NCBI GenBank assembly: GCA_029961685.1
Contig: JARWKL010000014.1
Span: 21,214,452-21,278,451, forward strand
DNA: 64,000 nt
Source: Aristolochia californica
Lineage: Eukaryota > Streptophyta > Magnoliopsida > Piperales > Aristolochiaceae
Direction of reading: 5' to 3'
Position 1 is the first letter of the stretch. Each line of letters starts with the position of its first letter. The position numbers and the translations under genes were made by a program. Below, one piece after another: positions 10,771-21,668 of this stretch. The notes under the pieces were generated by a model. It was not told where the DNA came from and did no database searches. It worked only from the letters and a program-made list of their open reading frames with translations.

Positions 10771-13700
10771 TTACAGTTACTGGCTTTAGTTGACTCGGGT
10801 AGTACACATAATTTCATTAGTCAGCAGGCGGCAAAACAACTTGGGTTAGTAGTACAGCAACAGAATGGTCTTTCTGTGTCAGTAGCCAATGGGGCTAAAA
10901 TTACTAGTGTAGGCATATCACCAGCCACACACTTTGATATTGAGGGATATAAATTTGTTGCAGATTTTTTGGTGATTCCACTATCAGGATTCGATTTGGT
11001 GCTAGGAATTAAATGGCTACAATTGTTGGGACCAATACTATGGGATTTCTAAGCTCTGACCATGTCTTTTATAGAGGACCAACATCAGATTATATTTCAT
11101 GGCACACAAGCACCACTCTCCTGCGCACTACAGGTTGCCCAGGTCCAGTCCACAAATACATGCTAGTTATCTCACTTAGTTACAGAATTTGAGGATATCT
11201 TTCAAGACCCTACTGCCTTACTGCCACTTAGGCACTGTGATCACCGTATCCATTTGAAAATGGGGACCGAGCCGGTAGTGGTACGTCCGTATCGTTACCC
11301 TCACTTACAGAAGGATGAGATTGAAAGGCAGTGCCAGCAGATGTTAGCACAGGGTATTATTCAGCCCAGTAGGTCTCCTTTTTCTTCACCGGTATTACTA
11401 GTCTGCAAGCATGATAAGTCATGGAGGTTCTGTGTGGATTACCGACAACTCAATGCCCATACAATTAAAGATAAATTTCCTATTCTAGTGGTGGATGAAC
11501 TATTAGATGAGCTACATGGAGCTACTATATTTACTAAACTCGATTTGAAATCTGACTATCATCAAATCCGAGTTCATCCATCAGATGTGGAGAAAACAGC
11601 GTTCCGCACGCATCACGGCCATTTTGAATTCCTCGTAATGCCATTTGGTCTATCAAATGCGCCTTCCACCTTCCAGGCCCTCATGAATGAGGTATTTTCC
11701 CCTCTTGCGAAAATATGTATTAGTCTTTTTCGACGATATTTTGGTCTATAGCAACAGCTGGAAAGAACATCTTCAGCACCTTCACCAGGTATTTTCTCTT
11801 ATACGTTCACATCATTTGGTTTTAAATCGGTTAAAATGTTCTATGGGCACATCAGAAGTGGCATATTTGGGTCACGTTATTTCAGCATCAGGGGTGAAGG
11901 TAGACCAGAGTAAGATACAAGCGGTCACAGATTGGCCTATTCCTACATCTATTACAGCCTTAAGAGGATTTTTGGGCCTAGCTGGATATTATAGAAAATT
12001 TATTCGTGGCTATGGCCAGCTTGCAGCTCCGCTCAACAATCTCCTCAAGAAAAATGCTTTTACCTGGTCAGAGACAGCATCTCATTCCTTTCAGCAATTG
12101 AAAGACGCCTTATCATCAACCCCAGTTTTGCAGCTCCCCGACTTTGAGGAGTCCTTTGTAGTGGAATGTGATGCTTTAGGGGCGGTATTGGCGCAGTGTT
12201 GTACCAACAGCGCCACCCGATTGCTTATTTTAGCCGTCAACTGGGCCAACACCACCACAAGTTGGCAGCTTATGAGAGGGAATTGATTGGATTGGCGAAA
12301 GCTATACAGCATTGGCGCCCTTATCTTTGGGGACGTTGTTTTTTGATTTGCACTGATCATTGCAGCCTCAAGTATCTTCTTGTGCAACGTCTCACTACTT
12401 CACCACAACAGCATTGGTTAAGTAAGCTTATGGGGTTTGACTTTTTTGTCGAGTATAAACCGGGAAGTTTGAATGTAGGGGCCGATGCCTTATCTCGCCG
12501 GCACATTCCAGAGCCGCAATTAAACACCATCAGTCAGCCCAGAGCTCTCTTGTTGGATTCTATACAGGAAGAGGCACAAAAATACCCAGATATTATCTCC
12601 TTATGCAAGGATATCCAGCAGGGCACAACGGCACCACATTGGACGGTTCAGGACAATCTCGTCCTCTACAAAAACAAAATTTTTCTACACCACATATCCC
12701 CTCTGATTAACAGCATTTTGGCCTCCTTCCATGACAGTACACATGAGGGCCGACAGAAAACATATGTTTGAATCAGTAGGGAATTTTATTGGAGGGGCAT
12801 GAAGCGCAGTATAGCTGATTATGTGGCGGCTTGTCAGACTTGTCAACAGAATAAAGCTGAAACATTAAGTCCAGCGGGGTTGCTACAACCACTTCAGCTT
12901 CCGTCACAGGTCTGGTCTGATATTTCTATGGACTTCATAGATGGACTTCCCTCTTCGTCAGGTAAATCTGTTATCCTGGTAGTGATGAATCGTTTCTCTA
13001 AATATGGGCATTTCATTCCTCTGGCACATCCTTACACTGCAACGCGGGTAGCTCAACTTTTTATGGATAACATTGTACGATTACATGGGATGCCTAATTC
13101 AATTACCAGTGATAGGGATGCAATCTTTACAAGTACCTTCTGGAAAGAACTCTTCAAGTTACAAGGCACAACGTTAGTCTTTTCTTCAGCCTACCATCCA
13201 CAGACTGATGGTCAGACAGAGGTCGTCAACAGAACCATTGAAATGTATCTCCGCTGTTTCGTGGGGGACTCACCTAAGAGGTGGGTTAAGTGGCTCGCCT
13301 GGGCTGAGTGTTACAACACCTCCTACCACAGTGCTCTCGGCACAACCCCATTCAAGGTGGTATATGGTAGAGAACCTCCCCGTCTTTTAGCCTATGAACC
13401 AGGGGCCTCTAAAGTCGCAACTTTGGACCAAGCATTGGCTGAAAGAGACACATTCATCACAGAGGTGCGCACTCATCTACAGAAGGCACAAAATTCTATG
13501 AAACAATATTATGACAAGAAGCACCGGGAAGTCTTCTTTTCTCCTGGAGATTATGTTTGGTTGTGTCTCCAACACTAGAGGCAGCTGTCGTTGACAGCCT
13601 CCAAACGTCACAAGCTCTCTCCAAAATATTATGGTCCCTTTCAGGTGATGGACCGCATTGGGACAGTGGCCTACAGATTGCAGCTTCCGCCAGAGGCCAG

Positions 13701-14025
13701 AATTCACAACGTCTTTCATGTCTCACAATTAAAGGCCTTCCAAGGTGATTCGCCCATGTTGCACACCCCGCTGCCACCACTCCATGAGGGATGTGTACTT
13801 TCTACCCCAGCACAGGTATTAAAAACTCGTCGTATTCACGGTGATTGGGAGATCTTAGTGCAATGGGCTGATGCTGACCCCAATGACACGACATGGGTGC
13901 CATTAGCGGCGTTTCGCACCCTCTACCCATACTTTGAGCTTGAGGACAAGCTCTTTCTCCAAGGGGAGGGGGGTGATGTTATGGACTCCATAGCATCACG
14001 AGTTATCCATAGGCATAGGAATTAA
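10771..14025 (+). pseudogene. pol: pol of gypsy C, reading into the 3' LTR
   Basis: Domains in order: protease LVDSGSTHNFISQQAAKQLG (about 10785-10850); RT with FTKLDLKSDYHQIRVH, FLVMPFGLSNAPSTFQ and VFFDDILVYS (11254-11780); RNase H; integrase with YVAACQTCQQNKAE, DISMDFIDGLP, SDRDAIF and YHPQTDGQTEVVNRTIE (12790-13260); chromodomain GDWEILVQWADADPNDTTW near 13840-13900. Breaks include stops at 11050 and 11164, a frameshift near 11700, one near 12190 and stops near 12769 and 13576. The last frame crosses the LTR boundary at 13977 and stops at 14023-14025 inside the LTR. Confidence 0.92.
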
Positions 14026-14426
14026 ATTATGTCAATTTACTTTTCATGTAATTTCAATTCGGTTTGGTTTACTTTATTTGGTTTGGTTTAATTTGGGTTG
14101 GTTCAGTGTAATGTGGCGTGAACCACTTGACCTAATGGGTCATCTTTGTATTTTCATCCTCAACCCTATTTAGGGGGACGTGAAGGAAAAGAGAGGCAAA
14201 TATTGAGAAAATTATATTTTACAGGTCTGATTCTCCCTCAGAGGTCAAGGTCGGATTCTCCCTTTGAGGTCCAAGGTTGAGCTTCCTCCAAAGCTCCTTC
14301 ATTCTAAATTGAGTTCCACCATTACTCGTTCAAGAAACAAGGTTTCTCTTCCAACGTCTAGATCAACCATGGAGGGAAGAGAGGAAAGAAGGTTGACTCG
14401 ATCCATGGCAAGGGAAGAACCTAACA
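13977..14426 (+). repeat. 3' LTR of gypsy C
   Basis: It is a 450-bp direct copy of 9104-9553, preceded by the polypurine run at 13961-13976 (AAGGGGAGGGGGG) and followed by the target duplication atagc. Its gag-start segment runs on into the virus DNA as a short chimeric ORF ending at 14461. Confidence 0.95.
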
Positions 14427-15180
14427 ATAGCACTCAGCAAAAAGAAATCAGAATTGTTTAAAACTAAGATAGATTTCTTAGGACTAAACATCTCAAAAGG
14501 AGAAATTATTCTCCAAAATCATATCTGGAAAAACTAGCAACATTTTCAAATGAAATAGAAGTATAACAACTTCAACGTTTCTTAGGATGCCTAACATATG
14601 TTGAACAATTCACAAAGAATTTAGTAGAAATTAGGAAACCTTTTCAATAGAAGTTAAAGAAAGATGTCAAATGAGAATGGACTCCCACTGACAGTTCAGA
14701 AGTCATCAGGATCAAACAAATGATGAAACACCTCCTAGCGTTAACTCTACCAGATCCAAATGCAAAATTAATTTTAGAAACTGACGCCTCAGATCATACT
14801 TGGGCAGCAGTATTAAAATGTAAAACCAATGATTCTGAGAGAATATGTAAATATACCTCAGGAACATTTTCATCTGCTGAAATAAACTATCATTCTTATG
14901 AAAAAGAAATTTTACCAGTAAAAAATGGGATAAAGAAATTTTACATATATCTTGTCCCCAAAGAATTTCTCTTTAGAACTGACTGTAAAAATTTTGTTGG
15001 TTGTATGACAAGAAACTTAGAAGATTCACTTTGTCACGGTAGATTACTCTGCTGGCACCAATGTTCTTCCAATTCTCTTTTATTGTCGAACACATTAAAG
15101 GAGACAAAAATTATTTACCTGATACTCTTACTCAAGAATTTTCTTGTATTACAGATAAGTAAAATGGACCCTCTCAGCAA
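14427..15180 (+). pseudogene. Endogenous pararetrovirus, RT end and RNase H
   Basis: It continues the RT cut at 9103: a linker with QLQRFLGCLTYVEQF near 14570, then an RNase H frame (14720-15277) with LILETDASDHTWAAVLK, YHSYEKEILPVKNGIKKF and FLFRTDCKNF. These match the caulimovirid RNase H layout (TDAS, E, TD). A frame change near 15040 follows. After it, one frame reads VEHIKGDKNYLPDTL, another typical end-of-RNase H motif. Confidence 0.82.
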
Positions 15181-16295
15181 CACACTGACGGACCTAATAG
15201 CAGCAATCACCACTCTCATGGTATTGCTCTCTACCTTACAGTCTCTTTTTGACAGTCTTTTAGTTCTTTCTGAATGAGGAGACATATTCGAGAACTATGC
15301 CCGTTATGGATTAAGTGGAGACCTCTTACAACTCATGGTTAAGGAATTAACCGAAGAGTTAAAAGAACTCACCAAAAGGCATGATATGCCAAGCTCCTCC
15401 GGGACTTCTACCGGATCTCCATCGCTAGAAAAGGAAGCCATAACGTCAGCTACTAAGCAGATGGATGACTTTAGTGTTTTGATAAACTCAGGTCAACTCG
15501 GGATTTCTACTGTCATGCCAAGCATGAGAAGAAAATCACAACCCAGTCTTCTATGAAGATGGGGGAATTTGGGATTTCTACCTTCCAGTCTAGAGCTAGA
15601 AAGGAAACCTTAACGATTTCATTGAAATCGGAATCATGGACTTCTACCTGCCAGTCTTGAGCTGGAAAGGAAATCACAACGGATCCATCTCTGATGGAAA
15701 TGGACTTGTCTAGAAATGAACTTTCATTCAAAACAAAATTGGTTACCCCGTATGAGTTTACAAGGTTGCACAGCCTCAATAAGCTAGACAAAGCAAGTTT
15801 TAATGAGTTTAAATTTTTGAAGAAAATTCAACCTTTGAAACTTTCAGACATCATGTCTGAGGAAACCTTGCTACGCCCTCAAAAGGTGAACAACGTTCGT
15901 TCAAAAATTGAAACCGATCGTACTGTTCAATTCCAAAGATGGAATGAGCAAATCAGACAAGGGTTGAACACTCCCTTCTTCACAATTAAATCCAGCAACA
16001 GTTGGAATCAAGTGAAACTGAGTCAAGAAATAGACTTGAAATATGCATCCATACTTTATTCCTATGGATTCATAAAGCAGATAATGCTTCACTCCACTGA
16101 TTTATCGATTTAGGAGAAGATGACAAAAGTGATTATGGAGGCTTTCAAAAGCTTTATCTCCATAACTAAAAGTAAAGGAATTCGGATTAAATTCGTTTCC
16201 TGCATTGCTGAAATTGTTATTGACATCAAGATGTTTCCAAGCATTTCTGTCGTGACTCTAGAAGCCATCAAAGAAGGTGAAGCTACATAGGAATA
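15181..16295 (+). pseudogene. Pararetrovirus region downstream of RNase H, unknown ORF
   Basis: Two open stretches (15335-15556 and 15694-16113) and a third piece up to about 16290 look like one gene broken by frameshifts. It starts with a charged helix (MVKELTEELKELTKRHD), then imperfect Ser/Thr-rich repeats of about 40 codons (GTSTGSPSLEKE, GISTVMPSMRRK, GISTFQSRARKE), then a mixed C-terminal part with KLVTPYEFTRLHSLNKL. Some caulimovirids carry a second ORF here, such as a transactivator or an ORF of unknown role. I do not recognise this protein and assign no function. Confidence 0.45.
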
Positions 16296-16777
16296 TGTTG
16301 AGGTCTCTGACCATAGACCGAGTGATTCGACGAAAGGAGAGTTCTTCTTACAATTTTGAATCAGAACTAGGTCTCCTAGCTCTGACTGGTCGACCTATGT
16401 TGACGTAGGGGTGGATAAAACGGAATGGGGAAAAGGGGAATTGAGAAATCGAATGGAGTGGAGGATAACCAGGCTCGTTAAAGAGAGTTATGCATCTTGG
16501 GTTTCTCAAGGGGAACGCCGACCCTAGGTTCCACAAAGAAGAACGCTGATCCTTGATAATTTATGCTTCCTTTCTCATTCCTGTTGATAGCCTCTTAAAG
16601 CCATGGCTCGATATCTCGGTTATTATAATAATGTCCTTAGTGGCCTTCCTAGTTATAATTCGTGAAATAAAGAATTAAAGGAAACATGTAATGCCTAATG
16701 TCCTTCACTGCTCTACTGAGTTACCAACTCATTTGCATCGCCTCTAGATGACTCGTCCTGCTATCGAGTCCACAACA
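16296..16777 (-). repeat. 3' LTR of gypsy E
   Basis: It is bounded by TGTTGAGG and CACAACA, 482 bp. Its left 230 bp match the two pieces of the 5' LTR at 21570-21668 and 22612-22743. The chromodomain frame of pol runs into it and stops at 16744-16746. Confidence 0.85.
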
Positions 16778-18176
16778 TCACTCCCCTCCTTGAAAATGAG
16801 GTTGTCTGCAATCTCGAATGTGGGGTAGACCTGTTGAAATACGTCGATGTCCTCCCAAGTTGCACTGGAGGTGTCGGAGTGTGACCATTGAACTAACACT
16901 TCTCGGCGCTGCTGATTCTGATGAGTGTTTAAAATTTTGGTTGGCATGAGAGAAAGGTGCCCGTCTTCCATGGGTGGTAACGACGAAGTGTGAGGCGGGA
17001 CGCTGCCTTTGAATTGCTTGAGGAAAGAGACATGGAAAACATCATTGATCTTGGCATCTGGAGGAAGTTGGAGTTTATATACGACTTCACCTACCCGCTG
17101 AGTAATGAGGAATGGCCCAAAATATTTGGGCGAGAGCTTGTGCTGACTGCCTGACTTAGAAGATTGTCGGTAATGTTGGAGCTGTAGCCAAAAAAAATCA
17201 CCTTGGTTGTACTGAATGTCCTGGTGGCCTTGATCATAATACTCTTTCATCCGTGCTTGGGATTTCCATGGGCGTAGGGTGAGTAACTGCCAACAATTGA
17301 TCCTGATCGATGAGAGCTTTGTCAACTGCATCCACTCAGGTGGACCCTTGAACATAAGAAAGGAGACGGGGGGGGGTGTGGGGGGCGAAGAGATCCCTGC
17401 CATAGACAATCCAGAATGGTGTCTCATGTAAGACAGTGTGGAAGGAGGTATTGTAGGAATACTCGACCCAAGGAATACATTCTACCCATTGTTTTGGATG
17501 GTCTCCCACCAAACACCATAAATACATTTCAATGGTGCGGTTCAGCACTTCTATCTGGCCATCTGATTGAGGATGATATGCTGAAGAATAATTTAATTTG
17601 GTACCACAGAGGTGGAAAAGATCACACTAGAATTCACTAATGAAAACGACATCCCTATCACTTACAATTGACTCCGAAATGTCGTGGAGACCAACAATGT
17701 GTGTAAAAAATATCTTTGATACTGATGCCAATGTGTAAGGGTGTTCCAAAGGAATGAAGTGGTGTTACTTTGAGAATCTATCCACGACCACAAGAAGAGT
17801 AGATTTCCCGGAAGTCTTCGGAAGACCTTCAATAAATCCACAAATATGTCTGACCATACCTGCGTGGGAAGCTGGAGCTGTGGCAGAACCCCGACGGGGC
17901 TTAAATGCTCTGGCTTGTTACGCTGACATACTGGACAAGCAGCTACATATGAAGTAATAGAGGATTTCATACCTTCCCAATAAAAATTCCTTTTGATTCG
18001 AATTAATGTTTTCGGAATTCCTTCATGATAGTTGTAGTGATGACCTGACAACACTGTGGCAATTAGAGGAGACGATTGAGGCAAATAAATGTGTTGCTTA
18101 TAGAGAATGATGTTGTCATGAATGGTCCAATATGAGGGCATTTTTCCTACTGTAATGTTCTGAAATTCATGTAATT
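16744..18176 (-). pseudogene. pol: Integrase and chromodomain of gypsy E
   Basis: Reading leftward: integrase zinc region YVAACPVCQRNKPEHLSPVG near 17890-17950, a core with NRTIEMYLWCLVGDHPKQW near 17480-17545, the GPY/F module [11 protein letters not shown] near 17110-17140, and a chromodomain EVLVQWSHSDTSSATWEDID near 16840-16900. Frame breaks near 17430 and 17660 inactivate it. The end NLIFKEGSDVVDS crosses into the LTR with no earlier stop. The upstream part is disconnected by S1 at 18177. Confidence 0.85.
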
Positions 18177-18207
18177 TTTTAGATTCCCTTGCCATAGATT
18201 GAGTCAC
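17662..18207 (-). pseudogene. Chimeric ORF from solo LTR S1 into integrase
   Basis: An ATG inside S1 (the SMARE-type peptide) reads through the LTR edge in frame into the integrase N-terminus of E for 181 codons. The first nine residues come from the LTR, the rest from E. It is probably accidental, but it shows how the LTR-borne start can create new fusions. Confidence 0.6.
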
Positions 18208-18624
18208 CCGACGATCACTCCTACCTTCTAGGTTGACGTGCGACTTTGAAGGAGACTTGGAGTTCTTTGATCGACCAATAGTTGGAATACTGAATTAATG
18301 AACGGAGGAATAACTGAGCTTGTGAGGGGAAGCTCTCCCTGGACCTCGTTAGGGAGAATCCGACCTTGCTATAGTTTAATTGATCAAAAAGCTTCCTTCA
18401 TACAGATATGCATCCTCCTTACAACAAGAAGGCCATGATGCTTACACTTCCAATACTTACATTTTCCACCATGACGCATACACTTCCAAGACAGACCTTC
18501 CCAAGCCATGACGTGGCTCACACTCATAACTCAGAATTACCATCAGCCCATAACTTAACGATAAAGTGTCCCCACCTAAGTTCTTCGTCTAGCAAGGACT
18601 CTAGATGTTATGGAGTCCATAACA
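18177..18624 (-). mobile_element. Solo LTR S1 in the pol of gypsy E
   Basis: A 448-bp LTR-like block ends in CCATAACA at 18624. Its left end is TTTTAGATTCCC, where relatives have TGTTAGGATCC, so TG is mutated. Target duplication: taatt 18172-18176 and caatt 18625-18629, with one mismatch. Leaving out the block and one duplicate brings the linker frame and the integrase frame of E into register, which strongly supports a single insertion followed by LTR-LTR recombination. Its end encodes LEGRSDRRVTQSMARES, linking it to the A/C/G/J group. Confidence 0.85.
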
Positions 18625-18629
18625 CAATT

Positions 18630-20540
18630 CCAGTATTGTGTTGTGTTCGGCCTTGATGGAGTCCAATAGTGTAGGTGTGGGTGACTGATGGCACTCAATT
18701 GCGCTGAAGCTTCAGATCTGCGTGAGAGAGCATCAATTGATGTATTCAATCTACCTACCTTATGTTCCACCGTGAAATCAAACCCCAATAATTTACTTAT
18801 CCACTGCTGCTGAGGGGAAGTGGAAATGCGTTGATCCAGCAAATATTTCAAACTATAAATAAGGGCGCCAGTTGCGTACTGCCTTCACTAGACCAATAAG
18901 TTCACGTTCATATGCTGGTAATTTGTGCTGGTGTACTGGGAGTTGTCGGCTGAAATAGGTAATAGGAGGGTTTGCTTGTTGCAGCAACACTCCTATACCT
19001 CCTCCGGAGGCATCACATTCTATAAAACAAAGACCTCCTCAAAATCAGGTAACTGTAAGACAGGAGTAGTGGCTAGGGCTGTCTTAAGAGTTTGGAAGGT
19101 TGTGCTCGTCTCTTCACTCCAATGGAAGGCATTGTGACGTAGAAGATTGGATAAAGGTACCGTGAGTACTCATAATTTAGAATGAACTTTCTATAATATC
19201 CGGCTAAGCCCAAAAATTCCCTTAAAGCTGAAATGTTGCACGGTGCAAACCACTATGCTATAGCTGCAATTTTGCCCGGGTCCCCTATAACCCCTGTTGT
19301 TGTAAAAATGTGCCCCACATAAGTTACTTGTTGGCTCCCGAATGTACTCTTGGTCCTTTTTAAGTAAATGCGATGGGCGCTAATAAGTTGTAAAACCATG
19401 TGTAAATGTTGTAAATGTTGAGGCCATGACTTGCTGAAAATTAATATGTCATCAAAGAATACGAGAACAAACTTTCGGTGATAGTCATTAAATACCTCGT
19501 TCATTAATGCCTGAAATGTGGAAGGTGCATTGGAGAGACCAAATGGCATGACGATAAATTCAAAGTGTCCATGATGAGTACGGAATGTTGTTTCTGAATA
19601 TCCGGAGGATACATACGGACTTGATGATACCCCGAATGCAAGTCCTACTTGATGAAAAACTGAGCCCCGTGTAGTTCATATAATAAGTCATTGACTACTG
19701 GGATAGGAAACTTATCCTTGATAGTCTTGGCATTTAATTCTCGATAATCCACGCAAAATCTCCAAGTATTGTCCTGTTTCTTGACCAATAAGACTGGAGA
19801 AGAGAAAGGGGATGTACTCCTTTGGATGAGGCCTTGTTCGAGTATCATTTTGTATTGCTTTTCGATTTCATCCTTTTGCAAGTAGGGGTAGCGATAGGGC
19901 CACACAACCACCACATCGGAGCCAGCCTTCAAACAAATTATGTGGTCACATTGTCTCAAAGGCGGAAGGCTTGTAGGTTCCTGAAAAATATCGGTATAGT
20001 CATCCAATAAATTTTCTAAGGTAGTAGGCGGATGATGCCGTTGCCGGAGTACATGTAATTGTGGCTGAACTTGAGCCTTGCACCCCTATAAAGTTAACCG
20101 GTGGCCTGCCAACTCAAAGCTCATGGTCAAAGCGACGAAATCCCACAAAATTGGTCCTAACGTCTACAACCATTTAATTCCGAGAACCATATCGAATATG
20201 GCTAGAGGAATGATAAGAAATTCTGCATCAAATTGATGACCCTCAATGGAAAACATAACGGCCTTGCTGACCCCATAACTTGGAAGTTTTTCTCCATTAG
20301 CCACTGATATTTCACCATTGTAACTACTGGGCCGCAATGAAGCTTATAAAATGATGTGTACTCCCTGAGTCAACCAAACTTAAAAGAGGTTGCTCATTGA
20401 CTAGAGCACAAAGTTGCATGGTTTTGGTGGAATGGAGGCCAGTGATGGTGTGGAGATAAATTGCAGGTTCTTCCTCCACTGGCTCTTCACCCTTTGGAGG
20501 TTCCTCCTCCTCATCATCTACTTCTAACCAAAACAACTTC
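18630..20540 (-). pseudogene. pol: Protease, RT and RNase H of gypsy E
   Basis: Protease LLSLVDSGSTHHFISF lies near 20340-20400. RT (19253-20007) has PFSSPVLLVKKQDNTWRFCV, MPFGLSNAPSTFQALMNEVF and VFFDDILIFSKSW. RNase H lies near 18580-19080 with HKVGRLNTSIDALSRR at its end. Frames change near 20010, 19560, 19250 and 18690. No domain appears missing, so this is an old full-length copy. Confidence 0.85.
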
Positions 20541-20545
20541 TGACA

Positions 20546-21600
20546 TTAATGTCCAAATGTGTACTTTTCATCACAATTATAACATAAGCCTTTGGACCTT
20601 CTGTCTTCCATCTCTGCCTTGTTCAATTTTATGATGAATGCTAGTTGTGGACTGGGCTTGGGGTTTATAGGCACAACTACAGGTGCATTAGTGGGCCATT
20701 GGTTACTGGTAGAGGTGGCGCCCTGAGTTGGTTTCCCTCCTTGCCAATTAGGCCTTCGGAATTGAAATTTTTGTTTGGCTTCTAATATTCTTGCCAAATT
20801 CATTGCATGTGCTAAATTAGGAGGGCAAAGTAGTTCCACTTCTAAGCGGAGGGACTCGATCAAGCCTGCTATAAACAAACTAGCTTGTTGATCCACCCGA
20901 ACAATCTTGCTGGTTCTTGCCAACTTTTCTTGAAATAATTTTTGATAGTGCTCCACACTACCCATTTGGCATAGCAACACTAAAATTGAGCAATAGGTCC
21001 AAACTGAATTGTACACAACTCTTTAAACTCCTCCCATTCTTGGTGCGAATTCTCCAGTTCTAACTGGTGGCCCCATAGCTGTGCCTCATCGAGCATGTGG
21101 AAAGTGGCCAACCCCACCTTGTCTATTTCAGCCATCCTTTGATGTGAAATTTTAATTTCACACCTATAGAGCCAAATCAAAGGGTCCTCAGACCCCTTAA
21201 AAATTGGGAAGTCCAATTTTGTATATCTTGGGATGGTTCCACTACCTGGACCAGCACTCATGCCACTTGCTGGGTGCTCTGTTCGTCCAACAAATTGGTC
21301 CCCTTGCGTGGTCGCAGGGCTTCTCCCTTCTTCCTGAGGGGTTGGGTTTCTTATCCCCAAGCATTCATCTAACCTATTAGATAAACTTTGAACTTGCGCA
21401 TTTACCTGGTTAGAGACTTGAGAAATTCTGTTGTCCACCAACGTAGCCAGACACCCCTCACTTTCTTCCTACCCAGTTACCAGTTTGGCGTGTATCATTT
21501 CCCTGATGCTGGCTAATAATTCAGTGTTGTTGGAGGACTCTCCCATCCTGACCTACTCTGATACCAAGATGTTGTGGTCTTTGACCATGGACTGAGTGAT
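20546..21600 (-). pseudogene. gag: gag of gypsy E
   Basis: Two frames (20980-21441 and 20546-21016) give the Gag core TKLDFPIFKGSEDPLIWLYR and the knuckle KGLCYNCDEKYTFGH. Upstream the frame runs through the primer-binding site into the LTR as RITQSMVKDHNILVSE, then meets a TAG. As in A, C, G and J, the LTR edge and primer site are in the gag frame, although this copy is broken there. Confidence 0.8.
21556..21566 (-). other. Primer-binding site of gypsy E
   Basis: The minus strand reads TGGTATCAGAG three bases from the LTR edge at 21570. It is complementary to initiator tRNA-Met. Confidence 0.85.
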
Positions 21601-21668
21601 TCGTTGAAAGGAGAGTTATTCTTGCAATTCTGAATTAGAACCAGGTCGCCTAGCTCTGCCTGGTCGAC
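21570..21668 (-). repeat. 5' LTR of gypsy E, left piece
   Basis: It matches the first 99 bp or so of the 3' LTR at 16296. It is cut at 21668 by solo LTR S2; the last five bases, tcgac, are the target duplication. Confidence 0.85.

Larger units (their letters stand above)
9104..14426 (+). mobile_element. Ty3/gypsy element C, complete with target duplications
   Basis: The two 450-bp LTRs (9104-9553 and 13977-14426) differ at about eight positions by my reading, so the insertion is fairly recent. The 5-bp duplication atagc is at 9099-9103 and 14427-14431. The internal order is gag, protease, RT, RNase H, integrase, chromodomain, which makes it a chromovirus. The total of 5.3 kb with short LTRs would fit the Reina clade (inference). 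It sits inside the RT gene of the pararetrovirus. Confidence 0.96.

Noticed and set aside
15335..16113. Naming this region a caulimovirid transactivator
   Set aside because: Position alone suggests it; I see no diagnostic motif, so it stays unnamed.
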